DNA from: CAYJAZ01 sp964370095
GTDB taxonomy: Bacteria > Desulfobacterota > Desulfovibrionia > Desulfovibrionales > Desulfovibrionaceae
Direction of reading: 5' to 3'
NCBI GenBank assembly: GCA_964370095.1
Contig: CAYJHJ010000009.1
Coordinates: 1-44,682 of the forward strand
DNA length: 44,682 bases
Shown: positions 1 through 8,806 of the stretch, piece by piece
Layout: each line of letters starts with the position of its first letter
Numbering within the stretch: the first letter of the stretch is position 1
The notes under the pieces: generated by a model
The model's database searches: none
Seen by the model: only the letters and a program-made list of their open reading frames with translations
Told to the model about the DNA's origin: nothing
Made by a program: the position numbers and the translations under genes

Positions 1-54
1 ATCTAAAGCTTCTTGAAGAAAAATAATAATATTAAAATGTTTAATTGTAATACT

Positions 55-85
55 AAAAGGCAAGCTTGAAAAAAGCTTGCCTTTT
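55..85. terminator. Bidirectional intrinsic terminator
   Basis: A perfect 13-bp inverted repeat (55-67 with 73-85) encloses a 5-nt loop. It overlaps the stop codon of the minus-strand PAP2 gene and would end that transcript. It could equally end a plus-strand gene lying to the left: one frame at 3-26 reads as a short helical tail followed by TAA, but that is too little to call a gene. Confidence 0.7.
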
Positions 86-617
86 ATGTTATGATAGCAA
101 AAGATAAAAAGCCTAAAACTATCCCTATTATAGCACCTGCAAGCACATCTGAGGGGTAATGTTCACCAAGATAGATTCGTGAAAATGAAACTGATAGTGC
201 AAAGAAAAGTACAAAATAAAAACCTGTAATTCCAAAAAGATAAAAAAGGCTAACTGCTATAAATGATGAACATGTGTGCCCTGATGGAAATGAATAATCT
301 TTTTTTGGATTTTTTGATTTATTTATAGATAATTGATTTGCAAACTCAGGCCTTGGCCTTGCTATTAAATTTTTTAGCAAAAAATGGCAAAGAATAATAT
401 GAAGAATTAGTGCAAAGACTATAGCTTTGCCAAGTTCTCTTGTGTCCGGAAAAAATGAAAAAACAAGAGCAACAAAAAACCATATTAAACCCCTGTTGCT
501 CAAGGAGGTTAATTTCAGCATAATACAATCAAAATGCCTCTGCCTCTTTGTTTGTAAATAAAGGAGAAAAGAATATTCTTTTTCTTGAAAAGTTTCTAAA
601 AAAGTTGAAATTTTCAC
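84..617 (-). CDS. PAP2-family membrane phosphatase
   Basis: This is a 177-residue membrane protein of the PAP2 acid phosphatase family, which removes phosphate from lipid phosphates or diphosphates such as undecaprenyl diphosphate. The three catalytic motifs are visible in order: K...ARPRPEF near residues 82-91, PSGHT near 111-115, and SRIYLGEHYPSD near 146-157, which carries the catalytic His and Asp. Several hydrophobic segments surround them. The start is GTG, preceded by GGAG about 13 bases upstream, so the start is less certain than the family. The gene is divergent from arsR and ends in a terminator. A role in recycling undecaprenyl carrier is an inference; the lipid substrate cannot be read from sequence. 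Confidence 0.85.
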   Translation of the reverse strand: MKISTFLETFQEKEYSFLLYLQTKRQRHFDCIMLKLTSLSNRGLIWFFVALVFSFFPDTRELGKAIVFALILHIILCHFLLKNLIARPRPEFANQLSINKSKNPKKDYSFPSGHTCSSFIAVSLFYLFGITGFYFVLFFALSVSFSRIYLGEHYPSDVLAGAIIGIVLGFLSFAIIT

Positions 618-706
618 TGCTTGATAATTACTCCAAGTTTTATAGTCAGCTCTTTGTTATATTGGCAATTATGGTAAGTTTAGTCAATACTTTTAATATG
701 CTTCTG

Positions 707-721
707 TTTTATAGTATAAAA
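707..721. promoter_or_regulatory. Palindrome upstream of arsR
   Basis: A perfect 7-1-7 inverted repeat, TTTTATA-G-TATAAAA, lies about 80 bases upstream of the ArsR-type regulator. ArsR/SmtB proteins bind AT-rich palindromes near their own promoters, so this could be the operator. AT-rich DNA yields such palindromes by chance, so the assignment is weak. A TTGACA hexamer follows at 729-734 without a convincing -10 partner. Confidence 0.25.
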
Positions 722-798
722 TTTAAACTTGACAAAAAAAGATATTATTTTTAGATTTTAGCAAATAAGAAAATATAAAAATTCTATAAGGAGGAAAA

Positions 799-1116
799 AT
801 GCTTAGCAATACAAATCTAACATGTGAAGACTATGATAAACTCACTGAAATATATAAACTTTTTGCTTGCACTACAAGGCTAAAAATACTTACTCATCTT
901 GCCAATCATGGTGAATCAAATGCTTCGATTTTGGCAGAAGCCTCGGGATTAAGCAATTCTGCGGCAAGCCATCAGCTTAAAGATTTAAAAGCAGCACGCA
1001 TAATAAAATCTCGCAAAGAGGGTAAAAGCGTTTTTTATTCGCTTGATGACCATCATATTCTTAGCATTCTCAAAACAGGAATAGAACATATTAAAGGAGA
1101 GCACTGCCATGTCTAG
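799..1116 (+). CDS. ArsR/SmtB-family metal-sensing repressor
   Basis: This 105-residue winged-helix regulator would release its operator when metal binds. The helix-turn-helix lies around residues 48-70 (ASILAEASGLSNSAASHQL), followed by the wing (KEGKSVFYSL). The C-terminal helix carries D..HH and later EH...EHCH residues that resemble the alpha-5 zinc site of SmtB/CzrA proteins. The start is preceded by a strong AGGAGG at 789-794. The stop overlaps the start of the P-type ATPase by 8 bases, so the two are translationally coupled and form an autoregulated efflux operon. The metal, zinc or cadmium rather than arsenic, is inferred from the ATPase partner and the His-rich helix. Confidence 0.9.
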   Translation: MLSNTNLTCEDYDKLTEIYKLFACTTRLKILTHLANHGESNASILAEASGLSNSAASHQLKDLKAARIIKSRKEGKSVFYSLDDHHILSILKTGIEHIKGEHCHV

Positions 1117-3121
1117 TGAACAAAGCTTTGCAGGAATTAAAGAAAAAGCAATACACAAAGAAGAAATTTTTCAAATGCCATCTTGTGCTTGCGGCTCGTG
1201 TGAAACAGGGAAAAATGAAGTTTTTGCAAACAAAGGGGCTCATGAAGGGCATACACATGATGATCACAGTCATGAAGAAATTGGAAATCTGAAAATATAT
1301 TTCCTTCGCTTAGCCCTTTCGTTTGCAATTCTGCTCTTGCTTTGGTTTACAGATTATTTTGAAAACTATGCACTTTATATCTATCTTTTTGCCTATGTGC
1401 TTGCAGGGGCAGAAATCCTTTCAACAGCTTTGCAAAATCTCACCAAAGGTAAGTTGTTTGATGAAAATTTTCTTATGGCTATAGCGTCGGTAGGAGCCTT
1501 TTTGGTTGGTGAATACAGTGAAGCTGTTGCAGTGCTTATATTTTATGGTATAGGCGAATTTATGCAGAGTATGGCTGTTGCAAAATCAAAAAGAAATATT
1601 GAAGAATTGATGGATATTAAGCCGGATACAGCAAATATAAAAAAGGGTAATACATTTCAAGTAGTAAAGCCTGAAGACGTGTGTGTGGGCGATATTATTA
1701 TAGTAAGGCCGGGTGAAAGAATCCCTCTTGACGGTGAAGTTCTGCTTGGTACTTCATTTTTAGATACAAGAGCCTTAACAGGTGAATCATTCCCGCGTAA
1801 AGTGCAAAAAAACGATAGTGTTTTATCAGGTTCTATCAATAAAGATAGCGTATTAGAAATTGTTGTTAGAAAAAGCTATGGCGAATCAACAGTAGCAAAA
1901 ATTCTAAAGCTTGTTCAGCATGCCAGTGCGAAAAAAGCTAAGAGTGAAAAATTCATAACAAAATTTGCAAGATACTACACTCCAATAGTAGTTGTTGCGG
2001 CACTTTTTATTGCTTTTTTGCCGCCTTTGTTTGGCTTTGGCACAGTAGGGGAATGGGTATATAAAGCACTTTCATTCCTAATTATTTCATGTCCTTGTGC
2101 TCTTGTGCTTTCAATTCCTATTTCATTTTTTGGAGGGATTGGCGGCGCTGCAAAGAATGGAATCTTGGTAAAAGGCGGAAACTATTTGGAAAGTCTTTAT
2201 TCCGTTGATACGCTTATCCTAGATAAAACAGGCACTATTACAAAAGGTAATTTTAAAGTAAATGAGATAGGCATTGCTGAAAATGCTCAAATAACAAAAG
2301 AAGAATTGTTAGAGTTGGCAGCTATTTGTGAAGCAAACTCCACGCACCCTATTGCTCAATCTATTGTGGCAAAGTATAGCAAAGAAATTAATGTGAAAGC
2401 AGAAACACAAGAAATTTCAGGCAAGGGAATAAGAGCTAAAATTAATGGAGATACTATTCACTTGGGAAATGCTGCTTTACTTGAAGAATTAGGCATAAAA
2501 GAGCTTGAAAAATTTAACCAAACTGTTGTCTATATAGCAAAAAATACTAATTATATTGGTTATATACTTATTTCTGATGAGATCAAAGAAAGTTCCTATG
2601 ATGCCATCAAAGAAATAAAGAAAAGTGGAGTTCAATCTTTGATTATGCTCACAGGCGACACAAAAGAAATTGCTTTGGAAGTTGCAGAAAAGGTGGGCAT
2701 TAGTGATGTGCGAAGTGAATTGCTTCCGCAAGATAAAGTTGCAGAACTTGAAAATATTATGCTGAAAAATCAAAAAGATAAAAGAACAGCCTTTGTGGGT
2801 GATGGCATAAACGATGCCCCTGTGCTTACAAGAGCAGATATAGGTTTTGCAATGGGCGGTGTTGGCTCTGATGCGGCTATTGAAGCGGCGGACATTGTTA
2901 TTATGAATGATGACCTTACAAAGATTGCAACAGCTATGAAGATTGCAAAAAAAACTCGTGCTATTGTTATACAAAATATTATTTTGGCACTAGGCGTGAA
3001 AGGTGCAATTATGATTTTGGCACTTGCAGGCATCACTTCGATTTGGTTTGCAATTTTTGCTGATGTGGGCGTTGCTATTATGGCAATTTTGAATGCTATG
3101 CGTGCAATGATGGTGAAATAA
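1109..3121 (+). CDS. zntA: Zn/Cd/Pb-exporting P1B-type ATPase
   Basis: This 670-residue P1B ATPase would pump zinc, cadmium or lead out of the cytoplasm. It has the actuator motif TGES near residue 224, the membrane metal site SCPCALVLS near 327, the phosphorylation site DKTGT near 372, the HP locus STHPIAQS, and the hinge GDGINDAP near 565. A Lys in GVKGAI and an Asp in ADVGVAI in the last membrane segments match the ZntA-type metal site. The N-terminus has no classic heavy-metal-associated domain. It has a short Cys cluster (CACGSC, residues 25-30) and a His-rich stretch (residues 44-55) instead. AAAGGAG precedes the start, which overlaps arsR by 8 bases. Confidence 0.93.
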   Translation: MSSEQSFAGIKEKAIHKEEIFQMPSCACGSCETGKNEVFANKGAHEGHTHDDHSHEEIGNLKIYFLRLALSFAILLLLWFTDYFENYALYIYLFAYVLAGAEILSTALQNLTKGKLFDENFLMAIASVGAFLVGEYSEAVAVLIFYGIGEFMQSMAVAKSKRNIEELMDIKPDTANIKKGNTFQVVKPEDVCVGDIIIVRPGERIPLDGEVLLGTSFLDTRALTGESFPRKVQKNDSVLSGSINKDSVLEIVVRKSYGESTVAKILKLVQHASAKKAKSEKFITKFARYYTPIVVVAALFIAFLPPLFGFGTVGEWVYKALSFLIISCPCALVLSIPISFFGGIGGAAKNGILVKGGNYLESLYSVDTLILDKTGTITKGNFKVNEIGIAENAQITKEELLELAAICEANSTHPIAQSIVAKYSKEINVKAETQEISGKGIRAKINGDTIHLGNAALLEELGIKELEKFNQTVVYIAKNTNYIGYILISDEIKESSYDAIKEIKKSGVQSLIMLTGDTKEIALEVAEKVGISDVRSELLPQDKVAELENIMLKNQKDKRTAFVGDGINDAPVLTRADIGFAMGGVGSDAAIEAADIVIMNDDLTKIATAMKIAKKTRAIVIQNIILALGVKGAIMILALAGITSIWFAIFADVGVAIMAILNAMRAMMVK

Positions 3122-3156
3122 TATATAAAGCTTTGAAATTCAGGTTTTATAAGGGC

Positions 3157-3711
3157 TTATACTTCTAAATTTAATTTATCTATGCAGGAAGAAATTAATT
3201 CTTCAATAGTGCCTGAATTTTTAAGTTGTATACATGGATGTTTGATGGGAAGGCTTGCATTTGCAAGCCTTTGTTTTAGTTCGTCATTTCTTTCTCTTCC
3301 TCGTGAGTGAAGGCGTTTTTCAATGTCTGCAATGTTTGCTTTTATGCAAAGAATTTTCATGTGCGGATATATTTCTAAAGCTTTTTGTAAATAAGTGCGT
3401 GAACCATTAATAAAAAGTGTTTTACCCATTTCTAAATCATGCTCTATGCTTTTGGGAATTCCGTAAAGATTTTCATAGCTTTGCCAAGAAAGTGAAAAAA
3501 AGCCTTCTTTTTCTAGCCTTAGAAATTCTTCTTTTGAAAGAGAAATATCAAAACTCTTTGAAGTGCATATATTTTGTTTGCGTGTTACGTATCTTTGAAC
3601 AAAAAGATATTTATTTCTTTTATTCTCTGAAATTTTATTATAAAGCCCGTTCAGTAAAGTATCTTTGCCAGAACCTGAAGCTCCTATCACATAATATAAA
3701 TTGCTTTCCAT
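3157..3711 (-). CDS. phnN: Ribose 1,5-bisphosphate phosphokinase (PhnN-like)
   Basis: The 184-residue product resembles PhnN, which phosphorylates ribose 1,5-bisphosphate to PRPP, and more distantly guanylate kinase. A P-loop (GASGSGKD) lies near the N-terminus, followed by a YVTRK motif like the YVTR of PhnN and a C-terminal kinase lid with RGRERNDELKQRL. An upstream ATG at 3723 is in frame, but the ATG at 3711 has a GAGG at the right distance, so I use the later start. No other phosphonate gene is present, so it may feed PRPP synthesis on its own. The neighbouring phosphate transporter is divergent. The family call is good; the substrate is inferred. Confidence 0.8.
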   Translation of the reverse strand: MESNLYYVIGASGSGKDTLLNGLYNKISENKRNKYLFVQRYVTRKQNICTSKSFDISLSKEEFLRLEKEGFFSLSWQSYENLYGIPKSIEHDLEMGKTLFINGSRTYLQKALEIYPHMKILCIKANIADIEKRLHSRGRERNDELKQRLANASLPIKHPCIQLKNSGTIEELISSCIDKLNLEV

Positions 3712-3809
3712 TAAAAACCTCATTAGAAGCTTATTTCTGTCTATTGAAAAAATTACAAGAATATTTTTGAAATGTCAAAAAAATAATTTGAAATATTTTT
3801 ATTAAATAG

Positions 3810-3838
3810 TTGAAAAAAGTGTAATTGTCTGTTATTTT
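3810..3838 (+). promoter_or_regulatory. Putative sigma-70 promoter for the Na/Pi transporter
   Basis: TTGAAA (3810-3815) and TATTTT (3833-3838) are 17 bases apart and lie about 68 bases upstream of the preferred start at 3906. Both boxes match consensus only partly. Confidence 0.35.
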
Positions 3839-3905
3839 ATTTAGTAAAGTTCCGAATAAAGATTTTGAAATTATTGTATTGAAATTTAGCCATATTGGAG
3901 AGTGT

Positions 3906-5516
3906 ATGTCTTTTCAAACAGCAATTCAGCTTCTTGGTGGTGTGGGCATATTTTTATTTGCTATAAAGCTTTTGAGTGATTCTTTGCAGGCTTTGGCTGA
4001 CAATAAATTGCGCTCTCTTATAGCAAGCTTGACGAAAACCCCTCTTTTAGGTGTTTTGGCAGGAACATTTGCAACCATGCTCTTGCAATCAAGCTCGGCA
4101 ACAACAGTTATGACAATAAGCTTTGTAGATGCAGGGCTTATGACGCTTAAACAGGCTGTCGGCGTGATTATGGGTGCTAACATCGGCACAACGGTTACAG
4201 GACAAATTGTTGCCTTCAATGTTAAAGATTTTGCGTATGTCTTTGTGATTGTGGGTGTTATTTTAAATCTGCTGTCAAAATCTCAAATAAAAAAAGATTT
4301 AGGCATTGGCATTTTAGCTTTTGGGCTTTTGTTTATAGGTATGCAAACGATGGAAAATGCCATGTATTTTTTGCGTGAACGCAAAGATATTTTTCTTATG
4401 TTTGCCGATAAACCCCTTTTAGGACTTGTGGCAGGTGCTTTATTGACTCTTCTGGTGCAATCAAGTTCAGCAACAATGGGTATTGCGATAGCTTTATCAC
4501 TTCAAGGGCTTTTGCCTCTTGCTGCTGCAATGCCTATAATTTTAGGGGTGAATGTGGGCACTACCATCACAGCAATGCTGGCAGCAATAGGCACTTCACG
4601 TCAAGCACAGCAAACAAGCACAGCTCATGTTTTGTTTAATATGATTGCAGTTTTTATTTTTTATCCTTTAATGCCTTTATATATCCCCCTTATAGAAGAA
4701 ACAGCAAATTCTGTTGCACACCAAATTGCAAATGCACATACTTTTTTGAATATTGCCAACACTATATTTTTCTTACCCTTTGTTACTCCTTTTACAAAAT
4801 TAATCCGCAAGATTTTACCTGATGAAAAAGAAGTAGAAAGAATACAAGCAAGCAAGCTTGACCCCCTTCTTATTCAAACTTCCCCTATAAATGCAGTTGA
4901 AGCCCTTTATGATGAATGTAATCATATGGCTAAAATCACGCTTAAGCAATTTAATGCACTTGAAGAAATTCTTTTCAATGATTCAAAAGAGAAAATTGAA
5001 TATATTCGTTCAAGCGAAAAGAAATTAAATGCTATCTATAACGATATCAACAATTTTGCTTCTTTATTAACGCAATCGACCTTGCCTGAAGAAATGAATG
5101 ATTCAATCTATGACATACTTTCATACGCAAGCGATTTAGAACGCATAGGCGATAAATCAAGTGAGCTTATTATTTTTTATCAGGAAAGAAAGTCAAGCGA
5201 ACTTGAAATGCCAAGCTCATTATTGAAGGTTTTGCATGATATGTTCATAGATTCTAGGCAAGTGTATAAACTTAGTTATTATATTCTTTCTAAAGAATAC
5301 GATGAAAATGATGAAGAGGGAAATTCTGAAGTTTCTATGCGGCAAGAAATAGCAAGCCTGACAAAGAAATTAAAAACAAAGTCTTTCAAAGCTCTTATTA
5401 TGCCGGAATTACGTGATAATAATTTAGATAAAAAACTAGAACATTCTTTCACTGAATCTGTAAGGATTTTAGAGCGTATAGCAAATAGGGCAAGCAGGTG
5501 GGTTGAATTAAATTAG
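3906..5516 (+). CDS. Na+/phosphate cotransporter with PhoU-like tail
   Basis: This 536-residue protein of the NptA/YjbB (SLC34-like) family would move phosphate with sodium across the inner membrane. Two inverted membrane repeats each carry the diagnostic QSSSAT motif (LLQSSSATTV and LVQSSSATMG), and each is followed by a GTT motif (GANIGTT and GVNVGTT). The last ~200 residues are helical and PhoU-like, as in YjbB. A longer frame opens at a TTG at 3825, but the ATG at 3906 has GGAG five bases upstream and places the first membrane helix directly after the start. The gene is convergent with yqeB, only 14 bases away. Direction of transport, uptake or export, cannot be told from sequence. Confidence 0.9.
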   Translation: MSFQTAIQLLGGVGIFLFAIKLLSDSLQALADNKLRSLIASLTKTPLLGVLAGTFATMLLQSSSATTVMTISFVDAGLMTLKQAVGVIMGANIGTTVTGQIVAFNVKDFAYVFVIVGVILNLLSKSQIKKDLGIGILAFGLLFIGMQTMENAMYFLRERKDIFLMFADKPLLGLVAGALLTLLVQSSSATMGIAIALSLQGLLPLAAAMPIILGVNVGTTITAMLAAIGTSRQAQQTSTAHVLFNMIAVFIFYPLMPLYIPLIEETANSVAHQIANAHTFLNIANTIFFLPFVTPFTKLIRKILPDEKEVERIQASKLDPLLIQTSPINAVEALYDECNHMAKITLKQFNALEEILFNDSKEKIEYIRSSEKKLNAIYNDINNFASLLTQSTLPEEMNDSIYDILSYASDLERIGDKSSELIIFYQERKSSELEMPSSLLKVLHDMFIDSRQVYKLSYYILSKEYDENDEEGNSEVSMRQEIASLTKKLKTKSFKALIMPELRDNNLDKKLEHSFTESVRILERIANRASRWVELN

Positions 5517-5530
5517 AATGTGTTTCCAAA

Positions 5531-6331
5531 TTATTTTGGCAATATGCCAGCATGTAGCAAAGCCTCTAAAACTCCGCCTGCTATGCTGAGGGATTTTCCT
5601 GAAATGGTTGAGCAACATTCAATTTCACACAATGGGTCAATTTCTCCGATTTTCATATTTTTGCTAACCTGAAAGCCATTTCTTAAAATTCCGCGAACAA
5701 TTCCACTTATTGTTGCATTTATCAAAATAACATCATCATGCGTTGTCACAAAAGCAATTTCATCACCCTCATTAACATGATCGCCAATTCTTATTTTTGA
5801 AATAAGCACGCCATCACATGGTGCTCGTAAAAGCCTTTTAGTGGCATCTTCGCCCAGTTCTTTGGGGTCTCCGGTGTTTTCTATTGGTTTTCCATCATAA
5901 ATACAGCGCCCTAAAGTGTGCCCGCCTAAGGTTTCTATAGCAACATCAACCTCATCAGGTGCTAAAAATCCGGGGCCTAAGCCTATAGTATAATAAGAGT
6001 CGTTTTTATAAGTGCCAAGGTTTTCTTTTGCCATAATGGCATCAACAACAGCACGTGCTTTAAAAAATTCAAGTTGAGAATAATTTACATCTACTAAAAT
6101 AGGAATTATGCCTGCTTCCAAAAATTCTTTATAATTCTTAATATCTGATTTAACTGCTTGAATTCCTTCAACAATGCAAACATTGTCATACACAGCTTGA
6201 GCAAAAGAAACCCTATACCTTATGGCAGTTGGGTTTTCAATTTCTGTCATGATTACGCTATAACCGGCTCTCATAAGCCTAAAAGCAATTCCGCTTGCAA
6301 TATCACCGGCACCTTTAATAAGAATTGGCAT
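5531..6331 (-). CDS. yqeB: Selenium-dependent molybdenum hydroxylase accessory protein (YqeB/EF2563)
   Basis: This 266-residue protein belongs to the EF2563/YqeB family, found with selenium-dependent molybdenum hydroxylases such as xanthine dehydrogenase. There it is thought to help mature a labile selenium-bearing molybdenum site. The N-terminus has a nucleotide-fold glycine motif (KGAGDIASGIAFRL). The middle has GLGPGFLAP, and the C-terminal half holds a biotinyl-like segment (RAPCDGVLISKIRIGDHV, continuing to GDEIAFV). The start has GAGGAAA just upstream. It is divergent from mobA, so two molybdenum-cofactor functions share one intergenic region. No hydroxylase gene is in the window. It is a marker that the organism uses selenium, which bears on the peroxiredoxin at 21382-21981. 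Confidence 0.88.
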   Translation of the reverse strand: MPILIKGAGDIASGIAFRLMRAGYSVIMTEIENPTAIRYRVSFAQAVYDNVCIVEGIQAVKSDIKNYKEFLEAGIIPILVDVNYSQLEFFKARAVVDAIMAKENLGTYKNDSYYTIGLGPGFLAPDEVDVAIETLGGHTLGRCIYDGKPIENTGDPKELGEDATKRLLRAPCDGVLISKIRIGDHVNEGDEIAFVTTHDDVILINATISGIVRGILRNGFQVSKNMKIGEIDPLCEIECCSTISGKSLSIAGGVLEALLHAGILPK

Positions 6332-6461
6332 ATTTTCCTCTAAAAAACTTAAATCAAATCATTTGTATTTAAAATGTATACCCATTAAATAGGCATGACA
6401 AGTTAATTTTTGAATTTGATTTTTTTTTATATATAGAGTATCAAGAAATATAGGATGTTAT

Positions 6462-7076
6462 ATGGAACAGTATAATTTATATGAAATTAATGGTATATTA
6501 TTGGCGGGGGGGCTTTCTTCTCGTTTTGGCACATGTAAATCTGAGCTAAGGCTTCATGACAAAAGTATACTAAAGAAAACTTTTGAGTTATTGCAAAAAT
6601 TTTGCCCACAAGTTTATATTTCATGCAGGGAAGAAAAGAAAATTGAGGGCTATCCTTGTATTTATGATAATTTTATATGTTATGCACCCATGGCAGGAAT
6701 TTATTCAGCATTGGAATTTTTAAAATCACCCTTAATTGTGCTTTCATGCGATTTGCCTTTTATGGATGAGAAAATCATTAAAAAACTTATTGATGAAAGA
6801 AATAAAGCCCTTGAAAGTAATAAAAATCTTCATATGACAAGCTATAGAAAAGAAGGCACGCAATTTATTGAATCTTTGGTGGCTATCTATGAATATGAAA
6901 GCAAAAATATTTTTAAAAAAGCCTTGGAAGAAGGCAAGTTTTCTTTGAATAAAGCTATAAGAGAAGAAAATCGCCACGCAATAGACTATAATGAGGAAGA
7001 AGCAAGGGCTTTTTTTAATATCAACTATCCTAAAGACTTAGAAGAAGCTAAGAAGATTTTTCAAGTTTTGCCATAA
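6462..7076 (+). CDS. mobA: Molybdenum cofactor nucleotidyltransferase (MobA-like)
   Basis: This 204-residue protein of the MobA/MocA family would attach GMP (MobA) or CMP (MocA) to molybdopterin. The N-terminal nucleotide-binding loop reads LLAGGLSSRFG with a following Lys. MAGIYSALE matches the GPLAGI segment of MobA, and SCDLPFMD is the metal-binding motif. MAGI and LAGG favour MobA over MocA, but the usual GGxDK is altered to GTCK, so the nucleotide is uncertain. AGGA lies 6 bases before the ATG. It is divergent from yqeB, which suggests a joint role in molybdoenzyme maturation. I see no ModE-type site in the 130-base gap between them. Confidence 0.85.
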   Translation: MEQYNLYEINGILLAGGLSSRFGTCKSELRLHDKSILKKTFELLQKFCPQVYISCREEKKIEGYPCIYDNFICYAPMAGIYSALEFLKSPLIVLSCDLPFMDEKIIKKLIDERNKALESNKNLHMTSYRKEGTQFIESLVAIYEYESKNIFKKALEEGKFSLNKAIREENRHAIDYNEEEARAFFNINYPKDLEEAKKIFQVLP

Positions 7077-7086
7077 AAACTTATAT

Positions 7087-7115
7087 TTGACTTTTGCAAA
7101 TTTACTCATTATTCT
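7087..7115 (+). promoter_or_regulatory. Putative sigma-70 promoter of the NifA-like gene
   Basis: TTGACT (7087-7092) and TATTCT (7110-7115) are separated by 17 bases, about 45 bases before the ATG at 7159. This would let the activator be made independently of sigma-54. Confidence 0.4.
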
Positions 7116-7158
7116 TAATTTTAGGGATTAAAATATAAGAAGGCAAAAACTATGAACT

Positions 7159-8754
7159 ATGGAAATAGAAAGTAAAAAAAACACCAAGAAAAAAAGCCAT
7201 AAAAAAGAATCATCTGACCTTGTTAGACTGATAGATATTTTAAACTCACTCCAAAAAAAAACAATAACTTTAGACGATGCACTTGAATTTATTCGAGATG
7301 TAACCTATGCACGCAGGGTGCTTTTAGTGCTTTTGTCGCCTGTTGACGGTGATTTGTATATTGAAGCTGCTTCAGGCTTATCAAGTGAGCAAAAGAAACA
7401 AGGGCATTATGTTGTTGGCGAAGGCGTTGTCGGTAAAGTTATACAGAGCGGAAAAGCCCTTTATATTGAAGATGCTGTGCATAATCCACTTTTTCTAAAT
7501 AGAACACATGCGTGGAATGAGGTGGAAAGCATTTCTTTTTTATGCGTTCCTATCAAGCTTAATGACAAAGTAATTGGGGCACTTGGCATTGATAGAGCAA
7601 GTGCGGAAGTTATGAACCCCGAGCATGAAGAAAGGATGTTGTCTGTAATTGCAAATTCTTTCATCCCCTATATTCGCCTTCATCAAGACAATATGCAGCT
7701 TACGCAAGAAGATGAAGAAAGAAGAGAAAATTTACGTATTCCCTCAAGAAAAAAAGGCTTGAATGATCTTATAGGGAATTCCGAAGCCATGCAGACAATT
7801 TATGAAAGAATTGAGCAGGTTTCACCAAGTGCCACAACAGTGATGCTGCGTGGTGAAAGCGGAACAGGCAAAGAGCTTGTTGCACGCTCTATTCATGAAA
7901 ACAGCCCAAGAAAAAATGAAAAATTTATTTCACTTAACTGTGCTGCCTTGCCTGAAAGCCTTGTTGAAAGCGAACTTTTTGGGCATGAAAAAGGAGCTTT
8001 TACCAATGCAATAGAAGCAAGAAAAGGCCGTTTTGAATTGGCTGATAATGGCACATTTTTCTTAGATGAAGTGGGTGAATTACCACTGGCTACGCAAGCA
8101 AAGCTTCTTCGCGTGCTTCAAGAAAAATCCTTTGAACGTATTGGCGGAACAATCAGCAGAAAAGTTGATGTGCGAATTATTGCAGCAACTCATAGAGATT
8201 TAGAAAAAATGGTGGAAGAGGGAACTTTCAGAAAAGATCTTTATTATAGATTGAATGTTTTTTCAATTTCTTTGCCTCCACTTCGTGAAAGAATAAGCGA
8301 TATTGCTTTATTAGTTGAGCATTTTCTTAATAACTTTGCTAAAATGCAAGATAAAGAAAAGCCAAAACTATCTTTATCTGCAAGTGAAATGCTTGAAAGA
8401 TATTCATGGCCGGGTAATATACGTGAACTTGAAAATGTGCTTGAAAGGGCAATGCTTTTGATAGGGCAAGGTAAATATATTTTGCCGCAACACTTGCCCC
8501 AAGAACTGCACAGCAGTGATTGCCAAGCAGGAAGCAATGAACAGGCGTTAAGAAAATCGAATACGAAACAGCCTATAAAGCATGCAGGAACTTTGCCGGA
8601 AAGAATTGAAGAGCTTGAAAGAACTTCTATTATAGAAGCAATAACACTTTCAAAAGGCCATATGGGGCTTGCTGCAGAAAATTTAGGCATAACCGAAAGA
8701 ATTATGGGCGATAGAATGAGGAAATATTCTATCAACTACAAAGATTATCGTTAA
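7159..8754 (+). CDS. Sigma-54-dependent activator, NifA-like (GAF-AAA+-HTH)
   Basis: The 531-residue protein has an N-terminal GAF sensor (about residues 30-180), a sigma-54 AAA+ domain (about 205-435) and a C-terminal Fis-type helix-turn-helix (about 500-531). Walker A is GESGTGKE (residue 232). The sigma-54 contact loop reads GAFTNA (279-284) instead of the canonical GAFTGA. Walker B is in FFLDEVGELPLATQAKLLR, and an arginine-finger region follows. The C-terminal LGITERIMGDRMRKY matches the NifA branch. It lies immediately upstream of glnN, which has a -24/-12 promoter, so control of ammonium assimilation is the natural inference. The GAF ligand is unknown. AAGAAGG lies about 15 bases before the start, which is longer than ideal. 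Confidence 0.9.
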   Translation: MEIESKKNTKKKSHKKESSDLVRLIDILNSLQKKTITLDDALEFIRDVTYARRVLLVLLSPVDGDLYIEAASGLSSEQKKQGHYVVGEGVVGKVIQSGKALYIEDAVHNPLFLNRTHAWNEVESISFLCVPIKLNDKVIGALGIDRASAEVMNPEHEERMLSVIANSFIPYIRLHQDNMQLTQEDEERRENLRIPSRKKGLNDLIGNSEAMQTIYERIEQVSPSATTVMLRGESGTGKELVARSIHENSPRKNEKFISLNCAALPESLVESELFGHEKGAFTNAIEARKGRFELADNGTFFLDEVGELPLATQAKLLRVLQEKSFERIGGTISRKVDVRIIAATHRDLEKMVEEGTFRKDLYYRLNVFSISLPPLRERISDIALLVEHFLNNFAKMQDKEKPKLSLSASEMLERYSWPGNIRELENVLERAMLLIGQGKYILPQHLPQELHSSDCQAGSNEQALRKSNTKQPIKHAGTLPERIEELERTSIIEAITLSKGHMGLAAENLGITERIMGDRMRKYSINYKDYR

Positions 8755-8806
8755 ATGAGAAAGCTTGTTCTTTCTTTTATTTATAAGAAAGCTTGCTGAA
8801 ATTTTC

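Noticed and set aside
548..754. Plus-strand open frame of 68 codons opposite the PAP2 gene
   Set aside because: It overlaps the 5' end of a well-supported gene on the other strand, has no clear ribosome site and has AT-driven composition.
3122..3156. Terminator between zntA and phnN
   Set aside because: No convincing stem with a T-run was found in the short convergent gap.
6332..6461. Possible ModE or other molybdate-responsive site between yqeB and mobA
   Set aside because: No ModE palindrome or molybdenum-cofactor riboswitch pattern could be made out by eye.
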